Shown: positions 53,817-63,194, counted from the first letter of the stretch. The stretch: 64,000 nt of DNA from Novosphingobium sediminicola (GCF_014196525.1 NZ_JACIDX010000001.1:62001-126000), one strand, 5' to 3'. The notes: generated by a model not told the origin, from the letters alone. A program made the numbers and translations.

Positions 53817-55445
53817 ATGCATGGCGCGATGGAGAGCATTCCCAGACGCGATCTGTTGACCGGCCTTGGCCTTGCCGGATTGCTGCTGCCCGAGGCGGTG
53901 GCCTATGCCGGTATGGCGGGGCTGGCGCCGGGGCGGGCGATTGTCGCGGCGGTGGCGGGCGCGCTGGCCTATGCGGTGGTCGGGCGCAGTCGTTATGCGG
54001 TGATCGCGCCCACATCCTCCTCGGCAGCCATTCTGGGCGCGGCGCTGATCGGGCTTTCGACCGAGGGGCTGGCCGACAAAGGCGCGGCGGCCACGGCGCT
54101 GGTGGTCATGACCGGGGCGATCTTTGCTGCGCTGGGCGCGTTTCGTCTGGGCAGTCTGGCCGGGTTCATTTCGCGCCCCGTACTGCGCGGCTTTGCGCTG
54201 GGGCTGGCCATCACGATCATCGCGCGCCAATTGCCGCATCTGCTGGGGATCAGCGTGGCGGGGGCGCCCATGTGGAGGCTGCTGGGCGAAATCGCCGTGG
54301 CGCTGCCCCGGACCAACTGGCCCAGCCTGCTGCTGGGGCTTGGGGCGCTGCTGGCGCTGCTGGCGCTGCGGCGGGCGCCGCGTTGGCCCGGATCGCTGAT
54401 GGTGATCGGCGGCGGACTGTTGCTGGGCTGGTGGCTGGACCCGGCGGCTTGGGGCGTGGCGCTGGTGGGACAGGTGGCGCTGACATGGCCCGATTTCGCT
54501 CTGCCACCCCTCGCCCTGCTGCCGCGTCTGGCCCAGATCGCCGCGCCGGTCGCGCTCATCCTGTTTGCCGAAAGTTGGGGGACGATGCGGGGCCTTGCGC
54601 TGCAAAATGGCGACCGGGTGGATGCCAATCGCGAGCTGGGCGCGCTGGGGCTGGCCAATCTGGCCGCCGGGCTGGCGCAGGGGATGCCGGTGGGCGCAGG
54701 CTTTTCGGCGGCCAATGCCAATGCTGCGGCGGGCGCGCAAAGCCGGTGGGCGGCCATCGTCGCGGCGCTGGCCTTGCTGGCACTGGCCCTGTTTGCCGCG
54801 CCCGCCATCGGGCGCATTCCCGAGCCAATCCTTGCCGCCGTGGTGATCGCCGCGCTGACCCATGCGCTCCATCCTGCTCCGATCCGGCGCCTGTTTCAGA
54901 TCCGGCGCGATGGCTGGGTGGCGGTGGCCGCCGCGGTCGGCGTGCTTTTGCTGGGGGTGCTTAACGGGATGCTGGCGGCGATTGCGCTGTCCATCGCCAT
55001 GCTGCTCTACGATCTGGCCCATCCCTCGATCAGCACGCTGGGCCAAGTAGGCGACAGCCATGATTTCGTCGATATCGCCCGCCATGACGATGCCCGCGTG
55101 CCCGCCAATATCGCGCTGTTTCGCCCCAATGCGCCGCTGTTTTTCGCCAATGCGGAAAGCGTGCTGAACCTGATTGCGGCGCGGGCGGCGGCATCGGGCG
55201 CGCCGGTGGTGGTGCTCAGCCTTGAAGAATCGAACGATCTGGACGCGACCGCCATCGACGCGCTGGGCGAATTCGTACTCGACCGCGCGCAACATGGCCA
55301 GCGCGTGCTGCTGGCCCGCGCACATGACCGGGTGCGCGATGTGCTGGTGGTGGCGGGCATGGCGCAACTGGCTCAGGATTCGACATTTTCGGTGGCCGAC
55401 GCCGTGGCGCGGGCCGGGGCATCGTGGCAGGATAGCGCCATCTGA
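53817..55445 (+). CDS. SulP family anion transporter with STAS domain
   Basis: A 542-residue membrane protein with about 11-14 helices and a C-terminal STAS domain (about residues 440-535, with SLEESNDLDATAIDALGEFV). The N-terminal PEAVAYAGMAGLAPGRAI corresponds to the SulP signature. Substrates of the family are sulfate, bicarbonate or dicarboxylates, and nothing here decides. The start is one of the ATGs at 53817 or 53829; neither has a strong ribosome-binding site. Confidence 0.88.
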   Translation: MHGAMESIPRRDLLTGLGLAGLLLPEAVAYAGMAGLAPGRAIVAAVAGALAYAVVGRSRYAVIAPTSSSAAILGAALIGLSTEGLADKGAAATALVVMTGAIFAALGAFRLGSLAGFISRPVLRGFALGLAITIIARQLPHLLGISVAGAPMWRLLGEIAVALPRTNWPSLLLGLGALLALLALRRAPRWPGSLMVIGGGLLLGWWLDPAAWGVALVGQVALTWPDFALPPLALLPRLAQIAAPVALILFAESWGTMRGLALQNGDRVDANRELGALGLANLAAGLAQGMPVGAGFSAANANAAAGAQSRWAAIVAALALLALALFAAPAIGRIPEPILAAVVIAALTHALHPAPIRRLFQIRRDGWVAVAAAVGVLLLGVLNGMLAAIALSIAMLLYDLAHPSISTLGQVGDSHDFVDIARHDDARVPANIALFRPNAPLFFANAESVLNLIAARAAASGAPVVVLSLEESNDLDATAIDALGEFVLDRAQHGQRVLLARAHDRVRDVLVVAGMAQLAQDSTFSVADAVARAGASWQDSAI

Positions 55446-55465
55446 GGGAAAGGAGAGCTGCGTTT

Positions 55466-56083
55466 ATGGCCATGAACCATCCGGTCCAGCCGGTCCTCAA
55501 TCCGGTCAGGCTGCGCGATCTGCGCCCCACACAAATGACCGTGGGGCTGGCCGAAGTGCGCGACAAGCAGCAGCACTGGCGCGATCAGAAACAGGCCGGG
55601 CAATGGCTGGGTCAGCATCTGATCCCGGTGGTGCATGGGCCGGGCGACACGTGGTGGGTGATCGACCATCACCATCTGGCGCGCGCGCTTTACGAAGAAG
55701 GCGTCGAGGAAGTGCTGGTTTCGGTCGAGGCGCGGCTGGGCAAGCTGAGCAAGAAACGGTTCTTTTCGGTGATGGACTATTACAACTGGCTCCATCCCTA
55801 TGATGACAATGGCAAAAAGCACGACTGGAGCGATCTGCCGCGCCACGTGGGCAAATTGGCCGACGATCCGTTCCGCTCGCTGGCGGGCGCGGTCCGGCGC
55901 GGCGGCGGCTATGCCAAGACATCGACGCCCTATGCGGAGTTTTTATGGGCCGATTTCTTCCGCGATCATATAAAACGCGACAAACTCGAAGAAAATTTCG
56001 CGGCCGCGCTGGCCAAAGCGCTGAAATTGGCCAATAGTCCTAAAGCGGCCTATTTGCCGGGCTTTGCCGGTCCGGAAGGATGA
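55466..56083 (+). CDS. ParB-like nuclease-domain protein (ParBc_2)
   Basis: A 205-residue soluble protein matching the ParB-like nuclease family PF08857. It shows LRDLRPTQMTVGLAEV (16-31), WWVIDHHHLARALYE (63-77) and the C-terminal YAEFLWADFFRDHI block. It is not the chromosome-partitioning ParB, as no helix-turn-helix is seen. The role is unknown. It lies between the SulP transporter and a quinone oxidoreductase, eight bases from the latter. Confidence 0.82.
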   Translation: MAMNHPVQPVLNPVRLRDLRPTQMTVGLAEVRDKQQHWRDQKQAGQWLGQHLIPVVHGPGDTWWVIDHHHLARALYEEGVEEVLVSVEARLGKLSKKRFFSVMDYYNWLHPYDDNGKKHDWSDLPRHVGKLADDPFRSLAGAVRRGGGYAKTSTPYAEFLWADFFRDHIKRDKLEENFAAALAKALKLANSPKAAYLPGFAGPEG

Positions 56084-56090
56084 TGACACA

Positions 56091-57068
56091 ATGAAAGCTC
56101 TCCAAGCCTATTTCGCCCAGACCGGCGGGCCCGAAGTGATCCGCTGGCACGAGGTCGATCTGCACGAACCGGGCCCCGGCGAAATCCGCGTGGTGCACGA
56201 GGCGGTGGGGCTGAATTTCATCGACACCTATTATCGCTCGGGCCTCTACCCCTGCCCGCTGCCCTCCGGATTGGGCAGCGAAGCGGCAGGCGTGGTCGAG
56301 GCGGTGGGGCCGGATGTCGCCGCGTTCAAGCCGGGCGACCGTGTGGCCACCTTTGGCCCGGCGCTGGGCGCCTATGCCACGGCGCGGATAACGCCTGCCT
56401 CGGGATGGTTCCGCATCCCCGATGGCATCAGCGCGCAAACGGCGGCGGCGGCCATGCTCAAGGGCTGTACGGCGGAATTTCTGGTCGAACGCGCGGTCGC
56501 CTTGAAGGCGGGCGATTGGGCGCTGGTCCATGCGGCGGCGGGCGGCGTGGGGCAAATCCTTGTGCAATGGCTGAAGGCGCTGGGCGTTCATGTCGCCGCG
56601 GTGGTCGGGTCCGAAGGCAAGGCGGCCATGGCCAAGGAGGCCGGAGCCGAGGTCGTCCTCTTGTCGAGCGCGCCCGATGTGGCGGCGCAGGTGCGCGAGA
56701 TTACGGGCGGCACCGGCGTTGCGGCCAGCTTTGACGGCGTGGGCGCGGCGTCTTGGCCGGTGTCGCTGGCCAGCGTTCGCCCGCGCGGCACGATCCTGTC
56801 CTTTGGCAATGCCAGCGGGCCGGTTACGGGCGTGGCTCTGGGGGCTTTGGCCTCGGCAGGCTCGCTCTATGTCACGCGGCCCCGCTTGTGGGACTATTAC
56901 GCCACCCCGGCGGAAAGCGCGGCAGGCGTGGCGCGGCTGTTCGAGATGATGGAGAGCGGGGCCGTCAAAGTGCCGGTGGGGCAGAGCTTTGCCCTGACCG
57001 ATGCGGCGGAGGCGCATCGTGCGCTGGAGGGTCGGCGGACGGTGGGGGCGAGTGTGTTGGTGCCTTGA
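56091..57068 (+). CDS. qor: quinone oxidoreductase (zinc-free MDR)
   Basis: The 325-residue protein is a medium-chain reductase of the NADPH:quinone oxidoreductase type. It shows VGLNFIDTYYRSGLYPCPLP (about 40-59), GSEAAGVVEAVG and the nucleotide motif VHAAAGGVGQILVQW. It lacks the zinc ligands of alcohol dehydrogenases. It starts eight bases after the ParB-like gene. Repeat element copy D follows. Confidence 0.9.
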   Translation: MKALQAYFAQTGGPEVIRWHEVDLHEPGPGEIRVVHEAVGLNFIDTYYRSGLYPCPLPSGLGSEAAGVVEAVGPDVAAFKPGDRVATFGPALGAYATARITPASGWFRIPDGISAQTAAAAMLKGCTAEFLVERAVALKAGDWALVHAAAGGVGQILVQWLKALGVHVAAVVGSEGKAAMAKEAGAEVVLLSSAPDVAAQVREITGGTGVAASFDGVGAASWPVSLASVRPRGTILSFGNASGPVTGVALGALASAGSLYVTRPRLWDYYATPAESAAGVARLFEMMESGAVKVPVGQSFALTDAAEAHRALEGRRTVGASVLVP

Positions 57069-57092
57069 TCGGTTGACGGGGGTTGGAAGTTT

Positions 57093-57288
57093 ATGCCTCC
57101 GGCGGGCAAAGGGACTCGTCCCTTTGCAATCCCATTTTGGGGTGGTGCTTGATCTCGCCTGTGACTCTATTCCGCGAAGCGGTTTAATAGCCTGCGGCGC
57201 GGCAAGTTCACGCCAGTTTGCCTTCGACACTCAACATCGACAGTAACGGGATTGCAAAGGGACAAGTCCCTTTGCCCGCCGGAGGCAC
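57093..57288. repeat. modular palindromic intergenic element, copy D
   Basis: This occupies most of the 240-base gap between convergent qor and lysE. The left hairpin GCAAAGGGAC-TC-GTCCCTTTGC (57106-57127) and right hairpin GCAAAGGGAC-AA-GTCCCTTTGC (57254-57275) carry inverted outer motifs GCCTCCGGCGGGC and CCGCCGGAGGC. The centre holds GCCTGCGGCGCGG, only one arm of the central stem seen in copies B and C. Confidence 0.9.
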
Positions 57289-57308
57289 CTTTAAAATCGC
57301 CTAAAACC

Positions 57309-57941
57309 TCAAGCCTTCTGCGACCGTAGCAGCATCGCGCCAAACCCCATGAACACCGTGCCCGTGACCCGGTTAAACCAGCGCTGGGCAGCAGGGCGGC
57401 GCAGCCATCCGGCAAGCCCCCGACCGCCAACGGCATAGGTAAAGTAGCAGGAGGTTTCGATCACCGCGAAGGTGCTGATGAGGATCGCCATCTGGATCGC
57501 CTTGGGCTGGGCCGGGTCGATAAATTGGGGCAGGAAGGCGGCGGCGAAGAGCAGCGCCTTGGGGTTAGAGATCGCGATGGTGAAGCCCCCGCGATAGACC
57601 GCCCAGCGCGAAAGGCCGGGGCGCTCAAACTCGACCGTTTCTTCGGCCTCATCGGTCACGGGCGCGCGCCAAGCCTTGATGCCCAGATAGACCAGATAGG
57701 CCGTGCCTGCCAGACGCAGGACCTCGAACGCGCCTGGCAGCGCAAAGAGCAGCGCGGTCAGGCCCAGCGCGCTGGCTGTCATCATCACCACCAGCGCGCT
57801 CATGCAGCCGGCCATGGCAGGAAACGACCCGCGCAGGCCCAATTCGACGCTGCGACTCATGATATGGAGCATGTTCGGCCCCGGCGAGGCGCTGATGAGG
57901 AACACGGTGACGCAATAAAGACCCCAGAGATGCAGGTTCAT
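57309..57941 (-). CDS. LysE/RhtB family exporter
   Basis: The 210-residue protein has six membrane segments and the LysE-type motif LISASPGPNMLHIMSRSVELG (about 15-35, shown here within limits), with GFTIAISNPKALLFAAAFL further on. The family exports amino acids such as lysine, threonine or homoserine lactones. The ATG at 57941 has GGGGGGAG upstream and overlaps the stop of the preceding gene (ATGA). The substrate is unknown. Confidence 0.9.
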   Translation of the reverse strand: MNLHLWGLYCVTVFLISASPGPNMLHIMSRSVELGLRGSFPAMAGCMSALVVMMTASALGLTALLFALPGAFEVLRLAGTAYLVYLGIKAWRAPVTDEAEETVEFERPGLSRWAVYRGGFTIAISNPKALLFAAAFLPQFIDPAQPKAIQMAILISTFAVIETSCYFTYAVGGRGLAGWLRRPAAQRWFNRVTGTVFMGFGAMLLRSQKA

Positions 57942-58462
57942 GCCAAAACTCCCCCCAATACGCCCAAAGCCGCCACAAGGACGCCAGCAAGACCGAGACC
58001 AGCGCCCAGCCACAGGAAAGCGCGCGTGGCCATGATCTGCGACAAGGCCAGCAACAAAATGCCCAGCAACAGCGCGCTTTCGGCCAGACCAAGCTGGCCG
58101 CTGCGCTCCGCCGCAGAGGATGCCTCCGCCCGCAGGCCTGCGATCCGGGTGGCGATGGCGTCAATACCGGGCGCGCGCGGACCGCCGGGCTGCGCGCTCA
58201 GCTTACCCTGACGCAGCAACGCCGCCTCGCCCAGAGCGCCAGCGCGAACATCGCCGTCCAGCCCGCCCTGATTGGCCTGCGCGATCAGCATCGTCTCACG
58301 CGCCTTCATCGCCTCTACCATCGTGGTGGCATCGGCCGCCGCCAGAGCCGCCTGAATGCTCTCACGCTGGGCCGCAAGCATGGCAATATGGATGATGCCC
58401 GAAAGCACCACAGCCAGCACGATCAGCGCCACGCACAAAGGGGAGGATTTCGTCTCTGTCAT
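57938..58462 (-). CDS. membrane protein, function unknown
   Basis: A 174-residue protein with an N-terminal membrane helix (about 9-30), a long Ala/Glu-rich soluble part (about 35-120) that may form a coiled coil, and two C-terminal helices (about 128-145 and 150-172). I do not recognise a family with certainty. It overlaps the LysE gene by four bases and so is likely made with it. Confidence 0.7.
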   Translation of the reverse strand: MTETKSSPLCVALIVLAVVLSGIIHIAMLAAQRESIQAALAAADATTMVEAMKARETMLIAQANQGGLDGDVRAGALGEAALLRQGKLSAQPGGPRAPGIDAIATRIAGLRAEASSAAERSGQLGLAESALLLGILLLALSQIMATRAFLWLGAGLGLAGVLVAALGVLGGVLA

Positions 58463-58485
58463 ATCCGTGACTTAGCCGGGTGGCG

Positions 58486-58515
58486 GAAAAAAGAAAGGGG
58501 GCCGTTTTGGCCCCC
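58486..58515 (-). terminator. intrinsic terminator of the DAHP synthase gene
   Basis: On the minus strand GGGGGCC (58509-58515 region) pairs with GGCCCCC across a five-base loop, followed by a run of T residues. It ends 25 bases past the stop. Confidence 0.92.
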
Positions 58516-58540
58516 TCCCTCTTGTTTCAAGCAGGCCGGA

Positions 58541-59911
58541 TCAGGCCGCCGCACGGCGCTCCTGGGCCTCGCTGTTCAGTTCCTCGGCCAGCAGGAAGGC
58601 CAGCTCGATCGACTGCGCACCATTGAGGCGCGGGTCGCAATGCGTGTGATAGCGATCGGCCAGCGCCGCATCGGTCACATCGATCAAACCGCCGGTGCAT
58701 TCGGTCACATTCTTGCCGGTCATCTCGATATGGATGCCGCCCGCATGGGTGCCCTCGGCGCGATGCACGGCGAAGAAGTCGCGCACTTCCTTGAGGATAC
58801 GCTCGAACGGACGGGTCTTGTAGCCGCTGTCCGACTTGACGACATTGCCGTGCATCGGATCGGACGACCACACCACCGGATGCCCCTCGGCCTTCACCGC
58901 ACGCACCAAAGCAGGCAGATGCGCCTCGACCTTATCATGGCCGAAACGGGCGATAAGCGTGATGCGACCGGCCTCACGCGCCGGATTCAACTGGTCCAGC
59001 AAACGCAGCAGCAGTTCAGGTGCCAGCGAAGGCCCGCATTTCACGCCTATCGGATTGCCCACGCCGCGCAGGAATTCGACATGCGCCGAATTGTCGAAGC
59101 GGGTGCGATCCCCGATCCACAGCATATGCGCCGAGCAGTCATACCATTCGCCGGTCAGCGAATCCTGACGCGTCAACGCCTGCTCATAAGGCAGCAGCAG
59201 CGCCTCATGGCTGGTGTAGAAATTGGTGCCCTGAAGCTGGGGCACGCTCTGCGGATCGACGCCGCAGGCCGCCATGAAGTCCAGCGCCTCGCCGATCTTG
59301 TCGGCCATGGCACTGAAACGTTCGCCCCACGGGCTGTGGTCGAGATGCTCCAGCGTCCACTTATGCACCTGACGCAGGTTAGCATAACCGCCGCTGGCAA
59401 AGGCGCGCAGCAGGTTGAGCGTGGCCGCGCTCTGGCCGTAGGCCTGAAGCATGCGGTTCGGGTCATTGCGGCGCGATTCCGGCGTGAAATCGCTGCCGTT
59501 GATGATGTCGCCGAAATAGCTGGGCAGCTCCAGATCGCCCAGCTTTTCGGTCGGCGCGCTGCGCGGCTTGGCGAACTGGCCCGCGATGCGGCCCACCTTG
59601 ACCACCGGCTGCTTGCTGGCGAAAGTCAGCACGACCGCCATCTGCAGCAGCACGCGGAACGTGTCGCGGATCGCGTTGGGGTGGAATTCGGCAAAGCTTT
59701 CCGCGCAATCGCCGCCCTGAAGCAGGAAACCCTTGCCCGCCGACACCTTGGCCAGTTCGGCCTTCAACGCGCGCGCTTCGCCTGCAAAAACCAAGGGGGG
59801 AAAGTTGGCCAGCGTCTGCTCTACCCGGCCGAGTTCTTCGGCGTCCTGATACACGGGAAGGTGCCGCGCCTCGCGGGTCTTCCAGCTTTCCGGGGTCCAG
59901 TTGCTTGCCAC
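58541..59911 (-). CDS. aroG: class II (plant-type) 3-deoxy-7-phosphoheptulonate synthase
   Basis: DAHP synthase condenses PEP and erythrose 4-phosphate, the first step of the shikimate pathway. The 456-residue protein is of the plant-like class II, with [14 protein letters not shown] (about 63-76), [40 protein letters not shown] and [10 protein letters not shown]. The start [19 protein letters not shown] is typical. With aroA in this window it serves aromatic synthesis. Confidence 0.95.
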   Translation of the reverse strand: MASNWTPESWKTREARHLPVYQDAEELGRVEQTLANFPPLVFAGEARALKAELAKVSAGKGFLLQGGDCAESFAEFHPNAIRDTFRVLLQMAVVLTFASKQPVVKVGRIAGQFAKPRSAPTEKLGDLELPSYFGDIINGSDFTPESRRNDPNRMLQAYGQSAATLNLLRAFASGGYANLRQVHKWTLEHLDHSPWGERFSAMADKIGEALDFMAACGVDPQSVPQLQGTNFYTSHEALLLPYEQALTRQDSLTGEWYDCSAHMLWIGDRTRFDNSAHVEFLRGVGNPIGVKCGPSLAPELLLRLLDQLNPAREAGRITLIARFGHDKVEAHLPALVRAVKAEGHPVVWSSDPMHGNVVKSDSGYKTRPFERILKEVRDFFAVHRAEGTHAGGIHIEMTGKNVTECTGGLIDVTDAALADRYHTHCDPRLNGAQSIELAFLLAEELNSEAQERRAAA

Positions 59912-59973
59912 TTTTCCTTACTCCACACGCCGCATCACTATACGGCCCACAACAAAACAGACTTGACGAAAAT

Positions 59974-59989
59974 TGTACTGCTTAGTACA
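59974..59989. promoter_or_regulatory. palindrome upstream of the DAHP synthase gene
   Basis: TGTACT (59974-59979) and AGTACA (59984-59989) form a perfect inverted repeat with a four-base spacer, about 65 bases upstream of the DAHP synthase start. TACAAT on the minus strand overlaps it and could be a -10 box. It looks like a site for a dimeric regulator, but no regulator is identified. Confidence 0.4.
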
Positions 59990-60171
59990 CAGAATTATGC
60001 GATCCTGCTGTCCTTGATGACAGATGCTTGCGCGATTCTGCCCTTAATTAAGCAAGGGTGCTGCCCATACAAGGCTATGCGGCGAATGGATAGCCGCTCT
60101 TTTCGATCAGATTGACCGGAATTTCCGTGAATGGGGCCAAGTACGGGGGGCCGCAAAGCCCCCACGCACGT

Positions 60172-63057
60172 TTATTTCCGCTCAGGCACAATCGCCAGAC
60201 GGAAAGCCCGGTCCTTGACCAGCCAACGCGCCGCCAGCGCCTGCAATTCCTCAGGCTTCACGCTGACATAATCGGCCATCAGCCCGCGCACCTGACTGTA
60301 GCGGCGCGGGTCTTGCGTCGCGCCCTCGATCTGGCTCATGAAAAAGGCGGTGCTGGACGAGGCGCGCGCCACCTGCTGACGCAAAGGCTCGGTCACCAGA
60401 GCCAGTTCGCTGGCCGGGATCTTGCGCGTGGCCAGATCAGCCGCAATCCGGTCCACCGTTTCAAAGAACAGCGGCACCATCTGGGGCGTCACCTGCGCGC
60501 TGGCCGAAACCGTGCCGCCGCCGGGCAGATCAATGGGCCAGTCGGCCGACACCTGCGGCGCATAGGAAGCCCCGCTCTTTTCGCGCATCGCGGCCAGCAG
60601 GCGGTTGGCGAAGACCTGACTGAGCACTTCAAGATGGCGGCTTTCGGTCAGCCCCTCGACGCCGCCGCCGGTCGGCCAAGTCACCACGGCGGCGGCCTGG
60701 TTGGCATCGCCGCTGTGGGTCAGCGTGACCGGCTGCGCACCGGGCCGGGCAAAGGCATAACCCTTGGTCGTGGCCGGTTGCAAAGGCCCGCGCGCGGCCA
60801 ATGCGCCAAAGGTCTTTTGCAGCGCTTCCATGCCCTTGGCGCTGTCAAAATCGCCAAACACCTGCACCTCGATCGGCCCCTGCGCCAAAATCGGCGCCCA
60901 GACCTGACGGAAGCCCTCGGGCGTCACCTTATCCAGTTGCTGGGGCGTGGGCACGGCAAAGCGCTCGTCATTGCCGCGTTGCAGATAGCGCAGATCCCGC
61001 TCCATCACCCCTTGCGGGCTGGCGGCGTAGGAGGAAAACTGGATCTTGCCCGCCGCCCGCGCGCGCAGCAGCGGCCCCGAATCCCAGCGCGGCATCGCGA
61101 ATTTGGCGGCGAACAGGTAAAGCTGGTCCTCCAGATCCTCGGCCCGCGTTTCGCCGGTAAACTGGAACGAGCCATCGTCGATGCGGAAATCGAAGCCCAG
61201 CTTGCGCCCTGCCGAAATGCGGTCCAGCTCCTCCTGCCCCAGTTGCCCCTCGCCCGAACTGACCAGCGCCAACTGGCCCAGCGTGGCATAGGCATTGTCG
61301 GCGGGCTTGAACGCCTGCCACCCGGCGCCAAAACGGACCTTGACGATCACGCGGCCCGGATCATCCTTGGTAGGCCAGAATTGCGCCTTCACACCATTGG
61401 CAAAGGTCAGCTCCTGCACATCGAGCATCCCGGTCGGGCGCACTTCCGGCGGGGCCGAAGGCGCGCCAATGGCGGGCAACTGCGCAAAGCTGATCGGCTT
61501 TTGCGCGGCACGGGCGCGTTCGTCGGGCACCGCCTTGGTCAGCAAGGCTGCGCGCAGATCCTCCGGGCTCGCCTCACCCTTTTCGGGCGTGACATAGAGC
61601 GAGCGGATCACCTTGCCGGCAAACAGGCTGCGCACATGTTCCTGCACCGCCTGCGGGGTGAAAAGCGGCATGGATTGTTTGAAAATGTCCTGCACCACGG
61701 CGGGCGAGGCGACCGTCTCGTGAATATCGACCGCCTGCACCAGATCGTCGGCCAGCTTGCCGCCGGGCAGCAGGGCCCGCTGTTGCACCTGCGATTCGAA
61801 AACGACATTCATCTCGGCCGCCTCGCGCGCAATATCCTCAACGCTGGGCGGCCGGTCGAGCATATCGGCGATGATCCCGCGCACCTCGGCCAGCGCACCG
61901 CGCCAATTGCCGTCAAGCGGCGAGACGGTGACGAAAGTGCCGTCAACCGAGCGCGATTCATTCTCCTGATCGACCCGCGCCGAGAGGAAATTGCCCCCCG
62001 AACGCGCCCGCGCCTCCAGACGGCGGTTGAGGATCGAGAGCGCCAGTTGGTCCAGCATCAGGCCCTGATTATAGACCACCGTATCCTGCTTTTCATGCCA
62101 GGGGCGCAGCACGGCATAGATCAGCGAGCGCGGCACGGTCGGCTCGATCAGCACTTGCGCGGCGCCCACCGGATTGGCCGGATCGGCGCCGGGAGGCGTG
62201 GCGGGCGCGCCAAAATCGGGATCAGGCGTGGCGGGCCCTGCGCCCTTCCATTCGCCAAACCATTTGGTCACCAGCGCGGCGGTCAGGCGCGGATCAGCGT
62301 CGCCCGCCACCACCACCGTCACCTTTTCCGGGCGATACCAGCGCTGATGAAAGGCGCGCAGCGTGGTCTGGCGCGCGCCATTGATCGTTTCGACATCGCC
62401 CACTGTGACATGCGAGGCCAGAGGCTGCCCCTCGGCCATCATCTTGCGCATGGCGATCATCAACCGCTCGGCCGTACCGCCCCTTTCACGCTTTTCGGCC
62501 AGCACGATGGGCGCCTCGATGCGGATGTCGCTGTCCGACAGGTTGGGCGCAAAAACCATGCCCGAAATCAGCTTCATGCTCTCATCCAGCGTGGCGGGCG
62601 AGGCATCGGGCAGGTCGATCTTATAGGTCGTGGCCGTGGGGGTGGTTTCGGCATTGGTGTCACTGCCGAAGGTCGCACCAAGACGCTGCCAGGTGGGGAT
62701 CGCGGCGCCTTGCGGCAAATAGCGGCTCTGGCGGAACACCAGATGCTCGATCAGATGAGCGAAACCCGCCTCCTGCGGCTTTTCATGCATCGCGCCCACA
62801 TCGACGCGCACGCGGATCGACACCTGCCCCGGCGGCACCTGATTGTTGCGCACGGCCCAGCGCACGCCATTGTCCAGCACGCCGAAGTACCATTCGCGGT
62901 CATGAGGCACATCGCTGCCCTTATAAAGCCATGGCGCATCCTGAGACGGCAGCGGCGGCAAAGGCGAAGCAGTACGGGCGGAGCTTGTCTGAGCGCCGAT
63001 CAGCGCCAGCGAGATGACAAGCGAAAGCAGGCGAGGCGCGCGGGAGAAATGGCTCAT
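60172..63057 (-). CDS. M16 family metallopeptidase (two-repeat)
   Basis: A 961-residue, probably exported peptidase with a signal peptide (about 1-27). The zinc motif HLIEH (101-105) has His101, Glu104 and His105, and the later glutamate in IEAPIVLAEKRERG completes it. The C-terminal half is a second M16-like, non-catalytic domain. It resembles pitrilysin-type zinc proteases of unknown target. The start at 63057 (MSHFSRAPRLLSLV) places a normal signal peptide; the frame is open upstream. Confidence 0.9.
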   Translation of the reverse strand: MSHFSRAPRLLSLVISLALIGAQTSSARTASPLPPLPSQDAPWLYKGSDVPHDREWYFGVLDNGVRWAVRNNQVPPGQVSIRVRVDVGAMHEKPQEAGFAHLIEHLVFRQSRYLPQGAAIPTWQRLGATFGSDTNAETTPTATTYKIDLPDASPATLDESMKLISGMVFAPNLSDSDIRIEAPIVLAEKRERGGTAERLMIAMRKMMAEGQPLASHVTVGDVETINGARQTTLRAFHQRWYRPEKVTVVVAGDADPRLTAALVTKWFGEWKGAGPATPDPDFGAPATPPGADPANPVGAAQVLIEPTVPRSLIYAVLRPWHEKQDTVVYNQGLMLDQLALSILNRRLEARARSGGNFLSARVDQENESRSVDGTFVTVSPLDGNWRGALAEVRGIIADMLDRPPSVEDIAREAAEMNVVFESQVQQRALLPGGKLADDLVQAVDIHETVASPAVVQDIFKQSMPLFTPQAVQEHVRSLFAGKVIRSLYVTPEKGEASPEDLRAALLTKAVPDERARAAQKPISFAQLPAIGAPSAPPEVRPTGMLDVQELTFANGVKAQFWPTKDDPGRVIVKVRFGAGWQAFKPADNAYATLGQLALVSSGEGQLGQEELDRISAGRKLGFDFRIDDGSFQFTGETRAEDLEDQLYLFAAKFAMPRWDSGPLLRARAAGKIQFSSYAASPQGVMERDLRYLQRGNDERFAVPTPQQLDKVTPEGFRQVWAPILAQGPIEVQVFGDFDSAKGMEALQKTFGALAARGPLQPATTKGYAFARPGAQPVTLTHSGDANQAAAVVTWPTGGGVEGLTESRHLEVLSQVFANRLLAAMREKSGASYAPQVSADWPIDLPGGGTVSASAQVTPQMVPLFFETVDRIAADLATRKIPASELALVTEPLRQQVARASSSTAFFMSQIEGATQDPRRYSQVRGLMADYVSVKPEELQALAARWLVKDRAFRLAIVPERK

Positions 63058-63194
63058 AATCCAAGCTATAGGGAGCGCTTCGATTAAAGGCCAGTGAACA
63101 GCGGCCACTTTACGCCGCCAAAACTGCAACATTTGCCTGACAAATGGCTTTTCCACCCTTGTCGATGCCGGTTAACGCTCCTAAATCAGCCTCC

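Noticed and set aside
53232..55367. 711-codon open frame on the minus strand
   Set aside because: Antisense to the SulP and transglutaminase genes, with His/Gln/Arg-rich noise and no motif.
59974..59989. True TrpR operator
   Set aside because: Half-sites GTACT/AGTAC are present but the spacing is four bases, not the eight of the TrpR site, and no trpR gene is seen.
60118..60170. Terminator of the M16 peptidase gene
   Set aside because: GGGGGC/GCCCCC can pair on the minus strand, but no T tract follows, so the call is too weak to list.
60112..63087. 991-codon open frame on the plus strand
   Set aside because: It is antisense to the M16 peptidase, has an Arg/His-rich nonsense composition and no family motifs; a GC-rich shadow frame.
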